Of a stretch of DNA of 64,000 nucleotides, positions 33,516-42,494 are shown piece after piece (within the stretch, counting starts at the first letter, position 1; the number at the start of each line of letters is the position of its first letter). A program made the translations under genes and the position numbers. The notes below the pieces were generated by a model that saw only the letters and a list, made by a program, of their open reading frames with translations, searched no databases and was not told the DNA's origin. This DNA is from Elusimicrobiales bacterium (GTDB taxonomy: Bacteria > Elusimicrobiota > Elusimicrobia > Elusimicrobiales > UBA9959). Where the stretch lies: positions 62,001 to 126,000 of the forward strand of contig JAQTZB010000001.1 of NCBI GenBank assembly GCA_028688015.1, read 5' to 3'.

Positions 33516-34514
33516 CTATTGCAGATATCGGCCGATAAAGAATGTTGCTATTCCTCTATATGTTTCTGGCGAGATGAATGTGAAACCGCTTTTTGGTATT
33601 GATTCGCTAAGGAAGTACAACCCAAATGCGATTACCACGATAATAAGACTGCGATATTTCCGTCTTACTTTTATTGGTAAAGCAATGTTTGAGATGCCAT
33701 ATTTCTTTGCATCGCAAGGTTGGTCGCAACTTAAGGATATTTCCGTCGTCTTTCCGGCAAAGGATTCTGGCACGGTGAAAACGAAGCGAAGTTCGTCGTA
33801 TTTGCCTACAACTCGTTGCGTGCCCCGAATTAAACTGAAATCGGACGGTGCGTGAAGTGTCACGTCAAAGGGGTCTTGAATCGCTTCGTCACTATCTGTA
33901 ATCTGGGATGGCATATATTCCGCTGCTTTCAGCGTATATGTTTTGCCTGGAGCGAGCACAAAAGCATGCTGGTGCCCGCCAACACTTGTTGATTTTGCTT
34001 GTTTCCCGTCGGATTCTAGACTTGTTATCCTAATGAACCCAAACTTGTCGTATAACTGTATTTTTCCTAATGATTTTAGGACAGTTGTCCAAGCTGTATC
34101 GGGATCAACTTTTGTAGGAGAGATGTCTTCTGGTAATTTGAAAACCAAATATTTCAAATCATTCCCAGGTTTATTCTCTACATTGTTAGTTGCTTGCCAA
34201 GAGGTAATGCTTTTGATTATGGCTTCAGCATCACTAGGGTGTATGTAATCTTTAATGGAAAAATGTAGAACAATTGCTTCTCCAATTCTTCCTGTGTCGA
34301 AAATTTCAATGTGACGTATTGGGGTAAGTGTTCCAGTAGATTTGTCTCTGAGTACAATTAACCCTGAAGTGGGGTTACTGTAAGTGGTGCTAATTTCTGA
34401 ATGAACCCATTTCGGCCTATACCTAAAACGATAATTCCCGCCGTTCGGTAACCCAAGTACTTGTTGAATATCGTACCCGTAGGGACTAATGGCATTCGTT
34501 ATGAGAACGATCAT
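33516..34514 (-). CDS. Unknown 332-aa protein with C-terminal membrane helix
   Basis: The start overlaps the ASCH-like gene stop as ATGA. The first ~110 residues are mixed alpha/beta (YRFRYRPKWVHSEIS, GRIGEAIVLHFSIKDYIHPSD), and the middle has a beta-rich section with HAFVLAPGKTYTLKAAEY. A single hydrophobic stretch (SLIIVVIAFGLYFLSESI, near residue 295) lies close to the C-terminus and should anchor it to the membrane with the bulk in the cytoplasm. I recognise no family. A membrane-tethered protein late in a defence operon could be an effector or sensor, but that is only inference. Confidence 0.6.
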   Translation of the reverse strand: MIVLITNAISPYGYDIQQVLGLPNGGNYRFRYRPKWVHSEISTTYSNPTSGLIVLRDKSTGTLTPIRHIEIFDTGRIGEAIVLHFSIKDYIHPSDAEAIIKSITSWQATNNVENKPGNDLKYLVFKLPEDISPTKVDPDTAWTTVLKSLGKIQLYDKFGFIRITSLESDGKQAKSTSVGGHQHAFVLAPGKTYTLKAAEYMPSQITDSDEAIQDPFDVTLHAPSDFSLIRGTQRVVGKYDELRFVFTVPESFAGKTTEISLSCDQPCDAKKYGISNIALPIKVRRKYRSLIIVVIAFGLYFLSESIPKSGFTFISPETYRGIATFFIGRYLQ

Positions 34515-34846
34515 ATGTGCTTGAATTTAATAATGCGGACGATGTTGTCCCCTTTTAATACTCTTTTGTAAATACAACTTAATACCAGTTGGGCCGCGGC
34601 AATGCTTTTGCAGTCAGGGGACTCTCCATCAAAGTCGTGATTTGCAAGTTCTGAAATCTTCTTTTCGTAACACTGTGTAATCTCTATTTTATGCAAATCA
34701 GTTGCTTTGTTGCGGTCCCACCCGATGCTTAAAAGCGCAATCTCTCCAGGTAAAAAAACATCGGAGTTGCCGATTCTTAAAGTCGTGGTCTTTTGTTTTG
34801 AGGATAGCAGTTCCTCGTAAAATGGATAAAAGTTTAAGCGTTTCAT
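34511..34846 (-). CDS. ASCH-like (PUA-fold) small protein
   Basis: The ATG at 34846 is supported by GGGAGA 5-7 bp upstream; the open frame continues 45 codons upstream into the ATPase gene but lacks support there. The 111-aa protein matches the ASCH pattern: FYPFYEELLSSKQKTTTLR at the start, FLPGEIALLSIGWD, then HKIEITQCYEKKISELANHDFD. ASCH/PUA-like domains bind RNA or modified bases. In a possible DNA-modification-sensing operon it may read a base or guide the nuclease. The assignment rests on motif resemblance only. Confidence 0.6.
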   Translation of the reverse strand: MKRLNFYPFYEELLSSKQKTTTLRIGNSDVFLPGEIALLSIGWDRNKATDLHKIEITQCYEKKISELANHDFDGESPDCKSIAAAQLVLSCIYKRVLKGDNIVRIIKFKHI

Positions 34847-34865
34847 TGTGTCTCCCTTTTGGGTT

Positions 34866-37800
34866 TCAGGGTAAGTCCGAAAAACGTTCCCAGTACGGCA
34901 GGACGTTGACCCGTGTTCCATCTTTGTATTGCTCTGAAACCAGTAGACCTTGGAACTGTGCCAGGTTTCGCATGGTTTCAATTATCCGAGATGCTTCACG
35001 TCCGGATGATTGGTTGCAAATGGCCCGTGCGATTGCCCGCTGGTTTTCGGGATCTTTGTTGAACAGAAATAACTGCGTGCGAAGGCAGGATATTAGTGTT
35101 TCCGGCATATCCTTGGGGTTTTGGGTGCCAATGGTGATCCCCACGCCAAAGGCGCGGCTTTCTCTTGCCAGTTCTACTAGGCGGGTGCTGTTTGCTACCC
35201 GCCAAGCTTCATCAAGTATGAGCATTCTGCGAAGTTTCATGGGTTGCTCGCCACGGCGGAGCATTGCATGAATCTTCATAATCAATATCTCAGACAACAC
35301 ATTCGCCAAACTTTTGTCCAAGTTGTTCATCGCCAAAACTATGCCGCGCTTGAGGAAACTTTCAAAAGGTTCCTCTGTGCGCTTTGGGGTAAACAAATCA
35401 AGGTCAAGAATTGGCTGCAATCTGCTATAGGCTGTTTGCGCATATGTGGCCTTAGCTTTTTTTAGATGGGCCATTACATCATCAAACGTCGGCGCACTTT
35501 TAGAGGGATCGAGTTTAACTCGCCGTCGAGGATCCCATCCATAATCGGTATAGGCCTGCCTCTGGGCATCTACAATCTGCATCTTTTGTTGATCGCCTAG
35601 GTTGAATACTCGGCCGAGTATTCCAGCAAGTTCGTGCGCCTGTTGTATCGGGTGTACCTCCCCCGAATCATCGGGCATAAGTGCTAGCGGGTTGAACGGC
35701 AATCCATCCCGGTCAACATTGTATACTTCAAGTTTATGCCGTCGTGTGAAATCCTCTTGCAGATAGTCCGGTTTGTAATCGAAGATTAGGACAGGGTAGT
35801 TCTGCTCTCTAAGTTCGGCAATAAGAGCTTTAATTGTTTGAGTCTTTCCGAATCCGGTGTCTCCGGTAACTAATACGCCGAAAGCCGGATTCAGTCTGGT
35901 GTCCCAGGTTACGGGCTTGTCCGTCGGATCAACGCCTATATTAAAAGCGAATCCATCCGGGAGGGTGTCTGTGGGAGTTGGCGTCGCAGGTTGTTTATCC
36001 TTTTTCGCTTCATCCTTTTTTCGCTTAAGCGTGGGGCCTGGTTTTGTTGGTTCTTGAGCGTCATTGGGGCCAGGTTCACTTATAGGTGTTGGACTAGGCG
36101 GATTATCTGCAGTCAAAGATGTTTCCGCTTCACCGAGAGTGATTTCTGAGACTTCCATTTCGTTCCCGTCTGGACTTGTCCCGAAACCAATCTTGGCGTG
36201 GCTCCAGTCGGCGCCGGATTCAATGTGAACCACAAATAGCTTTCCAGATACCTTTTGCGGACCATTAGAGAAGAACTCGTCCAACATTTTGGCGGTTCTC
36301 CACTTCGCTTCAGGTTTCATATCCTGAGTGGCTACCGCCATATATAATTGGTCGCGTAGAATCTCTTTGCGGGTTCGATCAAGTTGGTTCGGGTTCTTGG
36401 CTAGTATGCGGTTTAGGATGCTTATTGTGTTATCTATCTGCCCAACAGCTGAACCGCTGATTTTGTTTTTGTCGATATTAACGACAGAGGACAATTCACT
36501 GCGGACTTTTACTTCAATTACGTCTAGTTGTAGCCCGTTATTGGTGCTCCGAATGCAGAGAAGGTCTCCGTGGCGGTTATCGTCGATGTTTGCTCCAAGA
36601 ATCCATGCTCTGGCTAATTCTGTGTCTAGTGACACCAGTAGCCAATCGGTCTGCGTATCAACATGGTGTTTAACAACCGCAAGAACGCCCATTAGACCAA
36701 TAGAATGAGTTGGGGCTAAATTGCCGGATAATGATGCGCAGTCAATCGTTAAACTTAAGGTGTCTCCCCCCAAACGTCGAATTAGTTCATTAGTTCTGTC
36801 GCAGGTGGCTGTGTCAGGGGTTAGACCCGATTGCTTGACGAGTTTTTCCAGATACCGATCGAGGGTTTCTCTGTGAGAGGTGAAAGTGAGGAAATCCCTA
36901 TCCCCAATCATGGAGCGTCCTAATGCGATCGCCCCGTTAATTGTATATGTCGGTTCTATCCCCTGATCAATAATACTGAACCATATCGCGTGTTTGCCCA
37001 ATTCCTCAATTTCTTTTCTCCACTGCTGAGCGCCCGAGCACCGACCTATTACTGTTCCGGTCAGGACTTGCAGGAGATCTTTGAAGAGGGCGAAGTACCC
37101 GCCAAATTCTGAAGCATCACCGCAGATTATGACTTCAAACTGCTCAGTCATTCTGTCGTAACGATACTGCCTGGGCAATAAAATAGGCGATTGCCGATGA
37201 GATAGGTTTACTTCCAGGCGTAGTTCTTTCGGTTCACCAGGCTCAAAAAACACCATGTAGTGCGCTTGCCGCTTATTGAGCAAGTCCGCAAGTGTGGTGA
37301 CAGAGTGGGTTTGTGGATCAACGTCTAGACTTCCCTTGCAATCATGAAGCGCATCGGCTAACTCCTCCATGCGGTCATCATCTTCATCCGTTGTGGTCGG
37401 GGCCAATCTTGTTCGGAAAACGCGCAGGTGTATCGGGATAAGATTCTCTTGCTTGCGCCCTCGATTAATGGAGAGAACGGCGTCAAGAACGTCGGCAATG
37501 CTTGGCGGGTCGATAAATACAACTTCAAACCCAAATTGCGCATATGGGGCATTATTAATGAACTTAGCCGCAACACGGCCAAGACCATCAACCCGCAACT
37601 GAGATGCAATTTTCCCCTTTGGCTCAGCGTATAGGGGGAGTCCTCCCAAGTTCCCAACACCAACAAAAACGAGGTGGGTGCGTGAGTCCGGCAGCAAATA
37701 GTTGCTGACCAAAAGGTGTGGAGCAGTTACAACAGGGTTAGAAATCTGCTGGAGTTGGGTGTCGTCGAAATTTTTTAAATCGACCCTGAAATCTCTAACC

Positions 37801-39413
37801 AGTTGTACTATCTGGACCCAGCGCCAAAGATGAAAAGGGTGGAGTGGACTTGCTAATGCCACAGTTCCGCCCGCGAATTGCATAACAATGATATCCAGCG
37901 CGAGAGCTTGCGATGAAAGACGGCGAGCTGTTTCAGCACTTTCCTTCGCGATAACAGCTCTAACTGTTTCGATTGCCGTGAGCATGTCCCCGTATTTCTT
38001 TATTAAAAGCTCAACCTTTGCAAGTATTTGGGGATTTCCTGCAAGCGCAACAAGCGGGTGGTCTGCAAGTTGATTTTTGAATGGTAGTAGTGCGTTGCGT
38101 GCTTCAACATACTCTTCCCATGCTTTGATGTGGTCCGGGGACAAATCATCAAGACGACTTATTGCCGTTTGTAGAATGGTATACAACGAGGATGTCGCTC
38201 CAGCGGTTTCGCGCGGGCAGAAAGGAGTCGTTGACGCTTCTGTCGCTTCTAGTGCTTTTAGGCAACCAATAGGATCGTGTGCTTGGGATTTGATTATCCC
38301 GCCAAAATTGGTTTCTGTAATGAGCTTTTGAAGGGCGGTTCTTGCCTGGCTTGTTCCGCTGCGTTCCCGTGGAAGCACTTGCGCATCCCCAATGCTTACC
38401 TCACCTCTCGGCGTATCATCGTCCGCTTCTTTGTCCAAAAGGTTGGCAATTTCGGTAATGTTTTTCCCCTCGGACTCAACAAAATCCAGCAATGCGGCAT
38501 GATCGCCAGTTGCCTGGATGGGTTTTTGTGGCTCTTTATCGGAAGTGTCTCCCTTCTTCCTTTCGGACTTAGTCGGCTTAAATAAATCAGATACAACGTC
38601 GAAGTCTAAATCATTTAAATCTTCACGGTGTTTGTGCTTGGAGTAGCGTAATATTCTTTTTGCGGTTTCAATACGGGAGTTCTCTGCCGCCCCCTGCCCA
38701 TTCTCCTCGGCTTGTGCGATTAACTGTGTAAGTTTCAGTAGGTCTTTTTTTGTTAGTCTGCGAAGACGCTTTACAAGTTCCTGATTGCTATCTAGATGCT
38801 TTGAAACCTGGCTTTCTCCGGCTAAATCCCGAAGTCCACGATACGGAAGTAATCCCAACTTGTATAGAGCTTTTGCCTCATGGTCTGGCAAGTCAACTTT
38901 ATTGCTGCGCGTTACAACGCCTTGCCCAGACGATGCAAAATCCAGCAATGTGGTCAGGGTGAAATCTATCTTGTTGTCGGCGAGGTGTGTCCAAAGTGCC
39001 CTGCGTAATGGGATATCGTGCCAACTTATTGCTTCGTCTTTTAGGAAATACCTCAAATCACGGTCACTAATTACCGGGAGCGAGGATTTAAGCGATTTTA
39101 GTTTTGAGACAGATCCGCGCGCTAAGATAAAAAGAGGCATGCCTTCCCGCGCCTCTTTATCATTCCTCCAGCGATTGGCTTCGGTTACATCCGAAGAGAA
39201 TAAGACATCTTTGCTCGGTTTGAGTCTGGCATCTGAATAGCCAAGCAAAACCAAGCGTAAGGGTTTGTCTGTCCCTTGTTTTAAAGCATCAGCGAGGATA
39301 TCAAAATCCATCGAGGGTAAATCCTCGGCGATAACTCCGATATCTTTTTTCCGCCGTTTGGCTAATAGGGCCTTGGCGGTTAAGGTCGCCAATAAATCTG
39401 TATTGTTAGGCAT
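34866..39413 (-). CDS. Giant protein with C-terminal HerA/DptH-like ATPase
   Basis: From the ATG at 39413 (8-bp overlap with the previous gene) the protein has about 1515 aa. The C-terminal third is a HerA/FtsK-type ATPase: NPAFGVLVTGDTGFGKTQTI (Walker A near 1184-1191), VLIFDYKPDY, Walker B LRRMLILDEAW (near 1400), and GITIGTQNPKDMPETL. The ~1100 residues before it are not recognised, apart from an early segment that reads like a sensor (ADALKQGTDKPLRLVLLGYSDA) and a Pro/Lys-rich linker near 1090-1160. Size, gene order and the ATPase end resemble DptH of the Dnd restriction module. It may translocate or unwind DNA for cleavage. Function is inferred. Confidence 0.8.
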   Translation of the reverse strand: MPNNTDLLATLTAKALLAKRRKKDIGVIAEDLPSMDFDILADALKQGTDKPLRLVLLGYSDARLKPSKDVLFSSDVTEANRWRNDKEAREGMPLFILARGSVSKLKSLKSSLPVISDRDLRYFLKDEAISWHDIPLRRALWTHLADNKIDFTLTTLLDFASSGQGVVTRSNKVDLPDHEAKALYKLGLLPYRGLRDLAGESQVSKHLDSNQELVKRLRRLTKKDLLKLTQLIAQAEENGQGAAENSRIETAKRILRYSKHKHREDLNDLDFDVVSDLFKPTKSERKKGDTSDKEPQKPIQATGDHAALLDFVESEGKNITEIANLLDKEADDDTPRGEVSIGDAQVLPRERSGTSQARTALQKLITETNFGGIIKSQAHDPIGCLKALEATEASTTPFCPRETAGATSSLYTILQTAISRLDDLSPDHIKAWEEYVEARNALLPFKNQLADHPLVALAGNPQILAKVELLIKKYGDMLTAIETVRAVIAKESAETARRLSSQALALDIIVMQFAGGTVALASPLHPFHLWRWVQIVQLVRDFRVDLKNFDDTQLQQISNPVVTAPHLLVSNYLLPDSRTHLVFVGVGNLGGLPLYAEPKGKIASQLRVDGLGRVAAKFINNAPYAQFGFEVVFIDPPSIADVLDAVLSINRGRKQENLIPIHLRVFRTRLAPTTTDEDDDRMEELADALHDCKGSLDVDPQTHSVTTLADLLNKRQAHYMVFFEPGEPKELRLEVNLSHRQSPILLPRQYRYDRMTEQFEVIICGDASEFGGYFALFKDLLQVLTGTVIGRCSGAQQWRKEIEELGKHAIWFSIIDQGIEPTYTINGAIALGRSMIGDRDFLTFTSHRETLDRYLEKLVKQSGLTPDTATCDRTNELIRRLGGDTLSLTIDCASLSGNLAPTHSIGLMGVLAVVKHHVDTQTDWLLVSLDTELARAWILGANIDDNRHGDLLCIRSTNNGLQLDVIEVKVRSELSSVVNIDKNKISGSAVGQIDNTISILNRILAKNPNQLDRTRKEILRDQLYMAVATQDMKPEAKWRTAKMLDEFFSNGPQKVSGKLFVVHIESGADWSHAKIGFGTSPDGNEMEVSEITLGEAETSLTADNPPSPTPISEPGPNDAQEPTKPGPTLKRKKDEAKKDKQPATPTPTDTLPDGFAFNIGVDPTDKPVTWDTRLNPAFGVLVTGDTGFGKTQTIKALIAELREQNYPVLIFDYKPDYLQEDFTRRHKLEVYNVDRDGLPFNPLALMPDDSGEVHPIQQAHELAGILGRVFNLGDQQKMQIVDAQRQAYTDYGWDPRRRVKLDPSKSAPTFDDVMAHLKKAKATYAQTAYSRLQPILDLDLFTPKRTEEPFESFLKRGIVLAMNNLDKSLANVLSEILIMKIHAMLRRGEQPMKLRRMLILDEAWRVANSTRLVELARESRAFGVGITIGTQNPKDMPETLISCLRTQLFLFNKDPENQRAIARAICNQSSGREASRIIETMRNLAQFQGLLVSEQYKDGTRVNVLPYWERFSDLP

Positions 39414-40965
39414 TGTATTTCCCCACATAAGAGATGTTGTCCGGGTATTTTCTAGCTAAACCAATTTCGCTAAGGCATTCTATAAGTGCTGCACAGTTTT
39501 CCTGTAGATCAGACGGGCTTACATCGGCGCCAATAGCGGCCAAAAGTTCAGGGTCTGAATGTTGCGTGTCAATGCGTCCGCCGGCGATTATTCCGAACCG
39601 TTCCCATAAACGATCAAGGAATTCATTGAACGGAATGGATTTGTTCGCGGGAACGCAAGCTTTTACTAGCAAATTTAATATGTGTACGGATGGCCGAATA
39701 CGTTTATCCCTAGTGCGCCCTTGACCATATGGATAAACTAATCCAATCCTTTTGCCCACAGCTTGCAGAAATTCCCTGGGACCACCAGAGATATATTCTT
39801 CAAAGGAACATTTTGCTAGGGTGTCTCCTAGAACCAGGTAGACATCTTCGCGGCCATATTGCGCAAGGGCTTGCTCAAAGAAGCCGAGGCGTGTTTCGAT
39901 AATCGTGTCGCTGGGTTCATTCCCATCTTTATCGGTAAATTTCTTTAGCCAAGCGCGAACCGTCGCCCGATGTAGGGTTTTGGGTGTTTGTGGCGCTTCT
40001 GAGGGATCCTTGTCCTTGTCTTTGTCGTAAAGTGTTGTCCCGCTTTTTAACATTGCCGCAAGTTGCCTGGCAAGCCAATCCTCAAATGCTGCATAGAAGG
40101 CGTTTAAACTGATTTCTGATGCCAACGCTAGTGATGACCCCTTTGCGGCATCCATAGACAGAAAAAGAGGTATTCGACGTTCTGTTTTTCCGTCACTTGC
40201 TAGAGCTTGCGCATGTGCTATAAGCATGAGGCAAACAAATTGAACAGACTTTTGCAGGGTGGCTAGGCGGTTGCTCTGTTCTTTCTCATGTTCAACAAGA
40301 TTCTTCGCAGCCAAATTAAGATTGTCGATGAATGTCTTTAGGGACCCGTTTGTATATACTACGCACTTTTTGTCATTGTTCGGTAAATATGATGCGGGTT
40401 TATCACTAAGCAGTGGCCATACCAAAAAAGAAATCGGGTCTTGCGGTTTCTCAATATTTTCTTTATTGGTCGTTCCATTGCCATCTAAAACCTTTGAGAT
40501 AAGGGCGGCCAAGGGGTTAGGGGCGTCTGGCTTAGGGCCACGTAGTAAAGCCGCCATAAATTCTCCGACATGTCTATCATTGGTGTCGGAACTTATCATT
40601 TGGCGGCAAGTCAAAGAAAGTGAACTGTGTGAGGCCGAGGGGTATACAGCTTTGTCTGCGTCAATTAGTCCACGAATCGCCTCGCGGATACGTTCAAAAG
40701 AATCCTTTTTATTCTCACGTGCAAACTCTTTAAATCTGGGGTCATTGCAATGCATAACTAGCGCTTCAAATGTCCGGTCTTCGTCTGGCTCTTTCCCTTT
40801 CCTCCCAGGCACAGCGAACTTCACCACATCACTGATATCGAAGCGTTTTCCGGACAAGGCACGGAATAGTCCGTTGGCTATGTGTACGGGTTTAATACTA
40901 CCCGAAGATGGAGACCATCCCACTTTGATATCGTACACGGCATCCAAAACTTTGGTTATTCTCAT
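39406..40965 (-). CDS. Unknown 519-aa protein in DptG position
   Basis: Start overlaps the ATPase-gene stop upstream (ATGA). The protein is mostly helical with no known motif: an N-terminal block (KPVHIANGLFRALSGKRFDIS), a central long helix (LAAKNLVEHEKEQSNRLATLQKS), and a C-terminal part (NEFLDRLWERFGIIAGGRID...) that reads like a winged-helix fold. In Dnd restriction modules the gene between DptF and DptH is DptG, of similar size; I see no direct similarity that I can defend, so the parallel is positional only. It is tightly coupled to both neighbours and so almost surely acts with them. Confidence 0.7.
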   Translation of the reverse strand: MRITKVLDAVYDIKVGWSPSSGSIKPVHIANGLFRALSGKRFDISDVVKFAVPGRKGKEPDEDRTFEALVMHCNDPRFKEFARENKKDSFERIREAIRGLIDADKAVYPSASHSSLSLTCRQMISSDTNDRHVGEFMAALLRGPKPDAPNPLAALISKVLDGNGTTNKENIEKPQDPISFLVWPLLSDKPASYLPNNDKKCVVYTNGSLKTFIDNLNLAAKNLVEHEKEQSNRLATLQKSVQFVCLMLIAHAQALASDGKTERRIPLFLSMDAAKGSSLALASEISLNAFYAAFEDWLARQLAAMLKSGTTLYDKDKDKDPSEAPQTPKTLHRATVRAWLKKFTDKDGNEPSDTIIETRLGFFEQALAQYGREDVYLVLGDTLAKCSFEEYISGGPREFLQAVGKRIGLVYPYGQGRTRDKRIRPSVHILNLLVKACVPANKSIPFNEFLDRLWERFGIIAGGRIDTQHSDPELLAAIGADVSPSDLQENCAALIECLSEIGLARKYPDNISYVGKYNA

Positions 40966-42494
40966 GATATATCACCGCCGGGGATAAAATAGGTGTTGTT
41001 GATGATGTCTACGCCTACATGAACCTCTTGCTGTGTGTCGAGACGCAATATGTTCCCAACCTTTTGTTGTTCCGCTTTCGTCGCCAATACATCATAAAAG
41101 GAGGCAATGCGTGTGAGTGCTTCCCAATTGCGTGTGCCGATGCCAGTGGAGCGGTCGCCATCTAAAAGCATTTTTAAGAATCTGCGGTCGAATATTAATC
41201 CTGAAGAAACCGGCATCTCGCGATGATGGAGAATAGCATGGTCGGGTAAGAAGTCCGGGAAAGCTTTTGCGAGATACCCAGGCAAACGTGGGGGTTTAAC
41301 TGAAAGATCTGTTGCCCTGACAGTCTGTTGTGAGACCAAGTATCGAACAGGCCGAATCGAGTACTGATGATTGACCCATAAAATTAAATTGCTGCTTGAG
41401 TTCCCAGTCTTGAAAAAATTATTCAGAAGTCGGACAGCCGTCTGTTCTGGGACAAGTTCAGAGTTTAACAGGCGCTGGAATTCTTGATCAAGACGCGACC
41501 TGTCAACGCGGATAATTGTGTCGCCTGCTTTGTGCTCAAAAAAAGCTCTGCGCTTGCGATTCTGGAAGGAAGTTATATCTTCCGGTTGGCGGTATTCGGA
41601 CTCATCTTGAATCTGCCATTCCGCCGGATCGTCCTGTGCCATCCAGAGTTTGTCGTCTAAGAAAGGGGTTGAATGGCGAATTGGATCAAATAGCCGTACT
41701 TGGTCGAATAATGGGCCTTGGCCGCCTTCAAAAACGTTTTGATAGTAGTTGGTCGCAATATTGTCTTTGTTTGTGTCTTCTCCTGCACAAACGATAAAAG
41801 AGAGGAACCCTAAGACATCTCGCATCGTGGCATGAAACCCAGTTTTTGCTACACAACCTAAAAGGTTCACTAACCGATCTTGGACAATGGGTTGTTTTAA
41901 TCTTTTAATGTTGGGCAATATCCCACGACAATCTTTTTTTGAAACTTCCGCCAGGCTAATAATCTTGGCTATGCTTGCCCTAACTACCTCATCCCCAAGG
42001 TTGTTCCTTAATGCTAAATCGAAAACTGCAAACCTTGGATGGTTAGATTTTGATTCTCCGTCATAGGTGTAGGGGTTCAATAGGTTGTCTGCAAGTTTCT
42101 CGCACCATGAATGGCGTGCGCGGTGTTTTTCACATATCTCAAGTAGAATGCCCTCATTAATACATATGACAAGACCTTTTTTGTTGTCTACTGCCCCATT
42201 GATTGCATTCAAAATTTCTTTATCAGAGATTTCATTCGCGTCCTGCTGAATATTTCCGACCTTTTTTATCGTGTTCGGGAAATGCTCCTTTAATTTTCTT
42301 ACTAGGTGGGTTTTCCCATCTCCCGGATTGCCGGTAATGATAACAACCATGTTGTCTTCTGCGGCTCGGATAATTGCGTCATCAACAGAAGTCGGAATGT
42401 GAAGTTGGGTAATTACATCTTCAGAGTGATGGTCACTACAGGTTGCAATTGACTTGTATAGTGCTCTGACAATGTCTGGGCCGGTCATGCTCAT
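40962..42494 (-). CDS. P-loop ATPase, DptF-like
   Basis: The 510-aa protein has Walker A GNPGDGKT at residues 55-62, with HLVRKL after it, and a Walker B-like strand GLVICINEGIL some 50 residues later. DptF proteins have the pattern GxxGDGKSHLL followed by an AINLG strand, and the rest of the fold agrees in length. DptF is one of the proteins (with DptG and DptH) that restrict DNA lacking phosphorothioate marks. The upstream partner here is a DruA-like protein rather than dnd genes. The gene overlaps both neighbours as ATGA, so the set is expressed together. Confidence 0.7.
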   Translation of the reverse strand: MSMTGPDIVRALYKSIATCSDHHSEDVITQLHIPTSVDDAIIRAAEDNMVVIITGNPGDGKTHLVRKLKEHFPNTIKKVGNIQQDANEISDKEILNAINGAVDNKKGLVICINEGILLEICEKHRARHSWCEKLADNLLNPYTYDGESKSNHPRFAVFDLALRNNLGDEVVRASIAKIISLAEVSKKDCRGILPNIKRLKQPIVQDRLVNLLGCVAKTGFHATMRDVLGFLSFIVCAGEDTNKDNIATNYYQNVFEGGQGPLFDQVRLFDPIRHSTPFLDDKLWMAQDDPAEWQIQDESEYRQPEDITSFQNRKRRAFFEHKAGDTIIRVDRSRLDQEFQRLLNSELVPEQTAVRLLNNFFKTGNSSSNLILWVNHQYSIRPVRYLVSQQTVRATDLSVKPPRLPGYLAKAFPDFLPDHAILHHREMPVSSGLIFDRRFLKMLLDGDRSTGIGTRNWEALTRIASFYDVLATKAEQQKVGNILRLDTQQEVHVGVDIINNTYFIPGGDIS

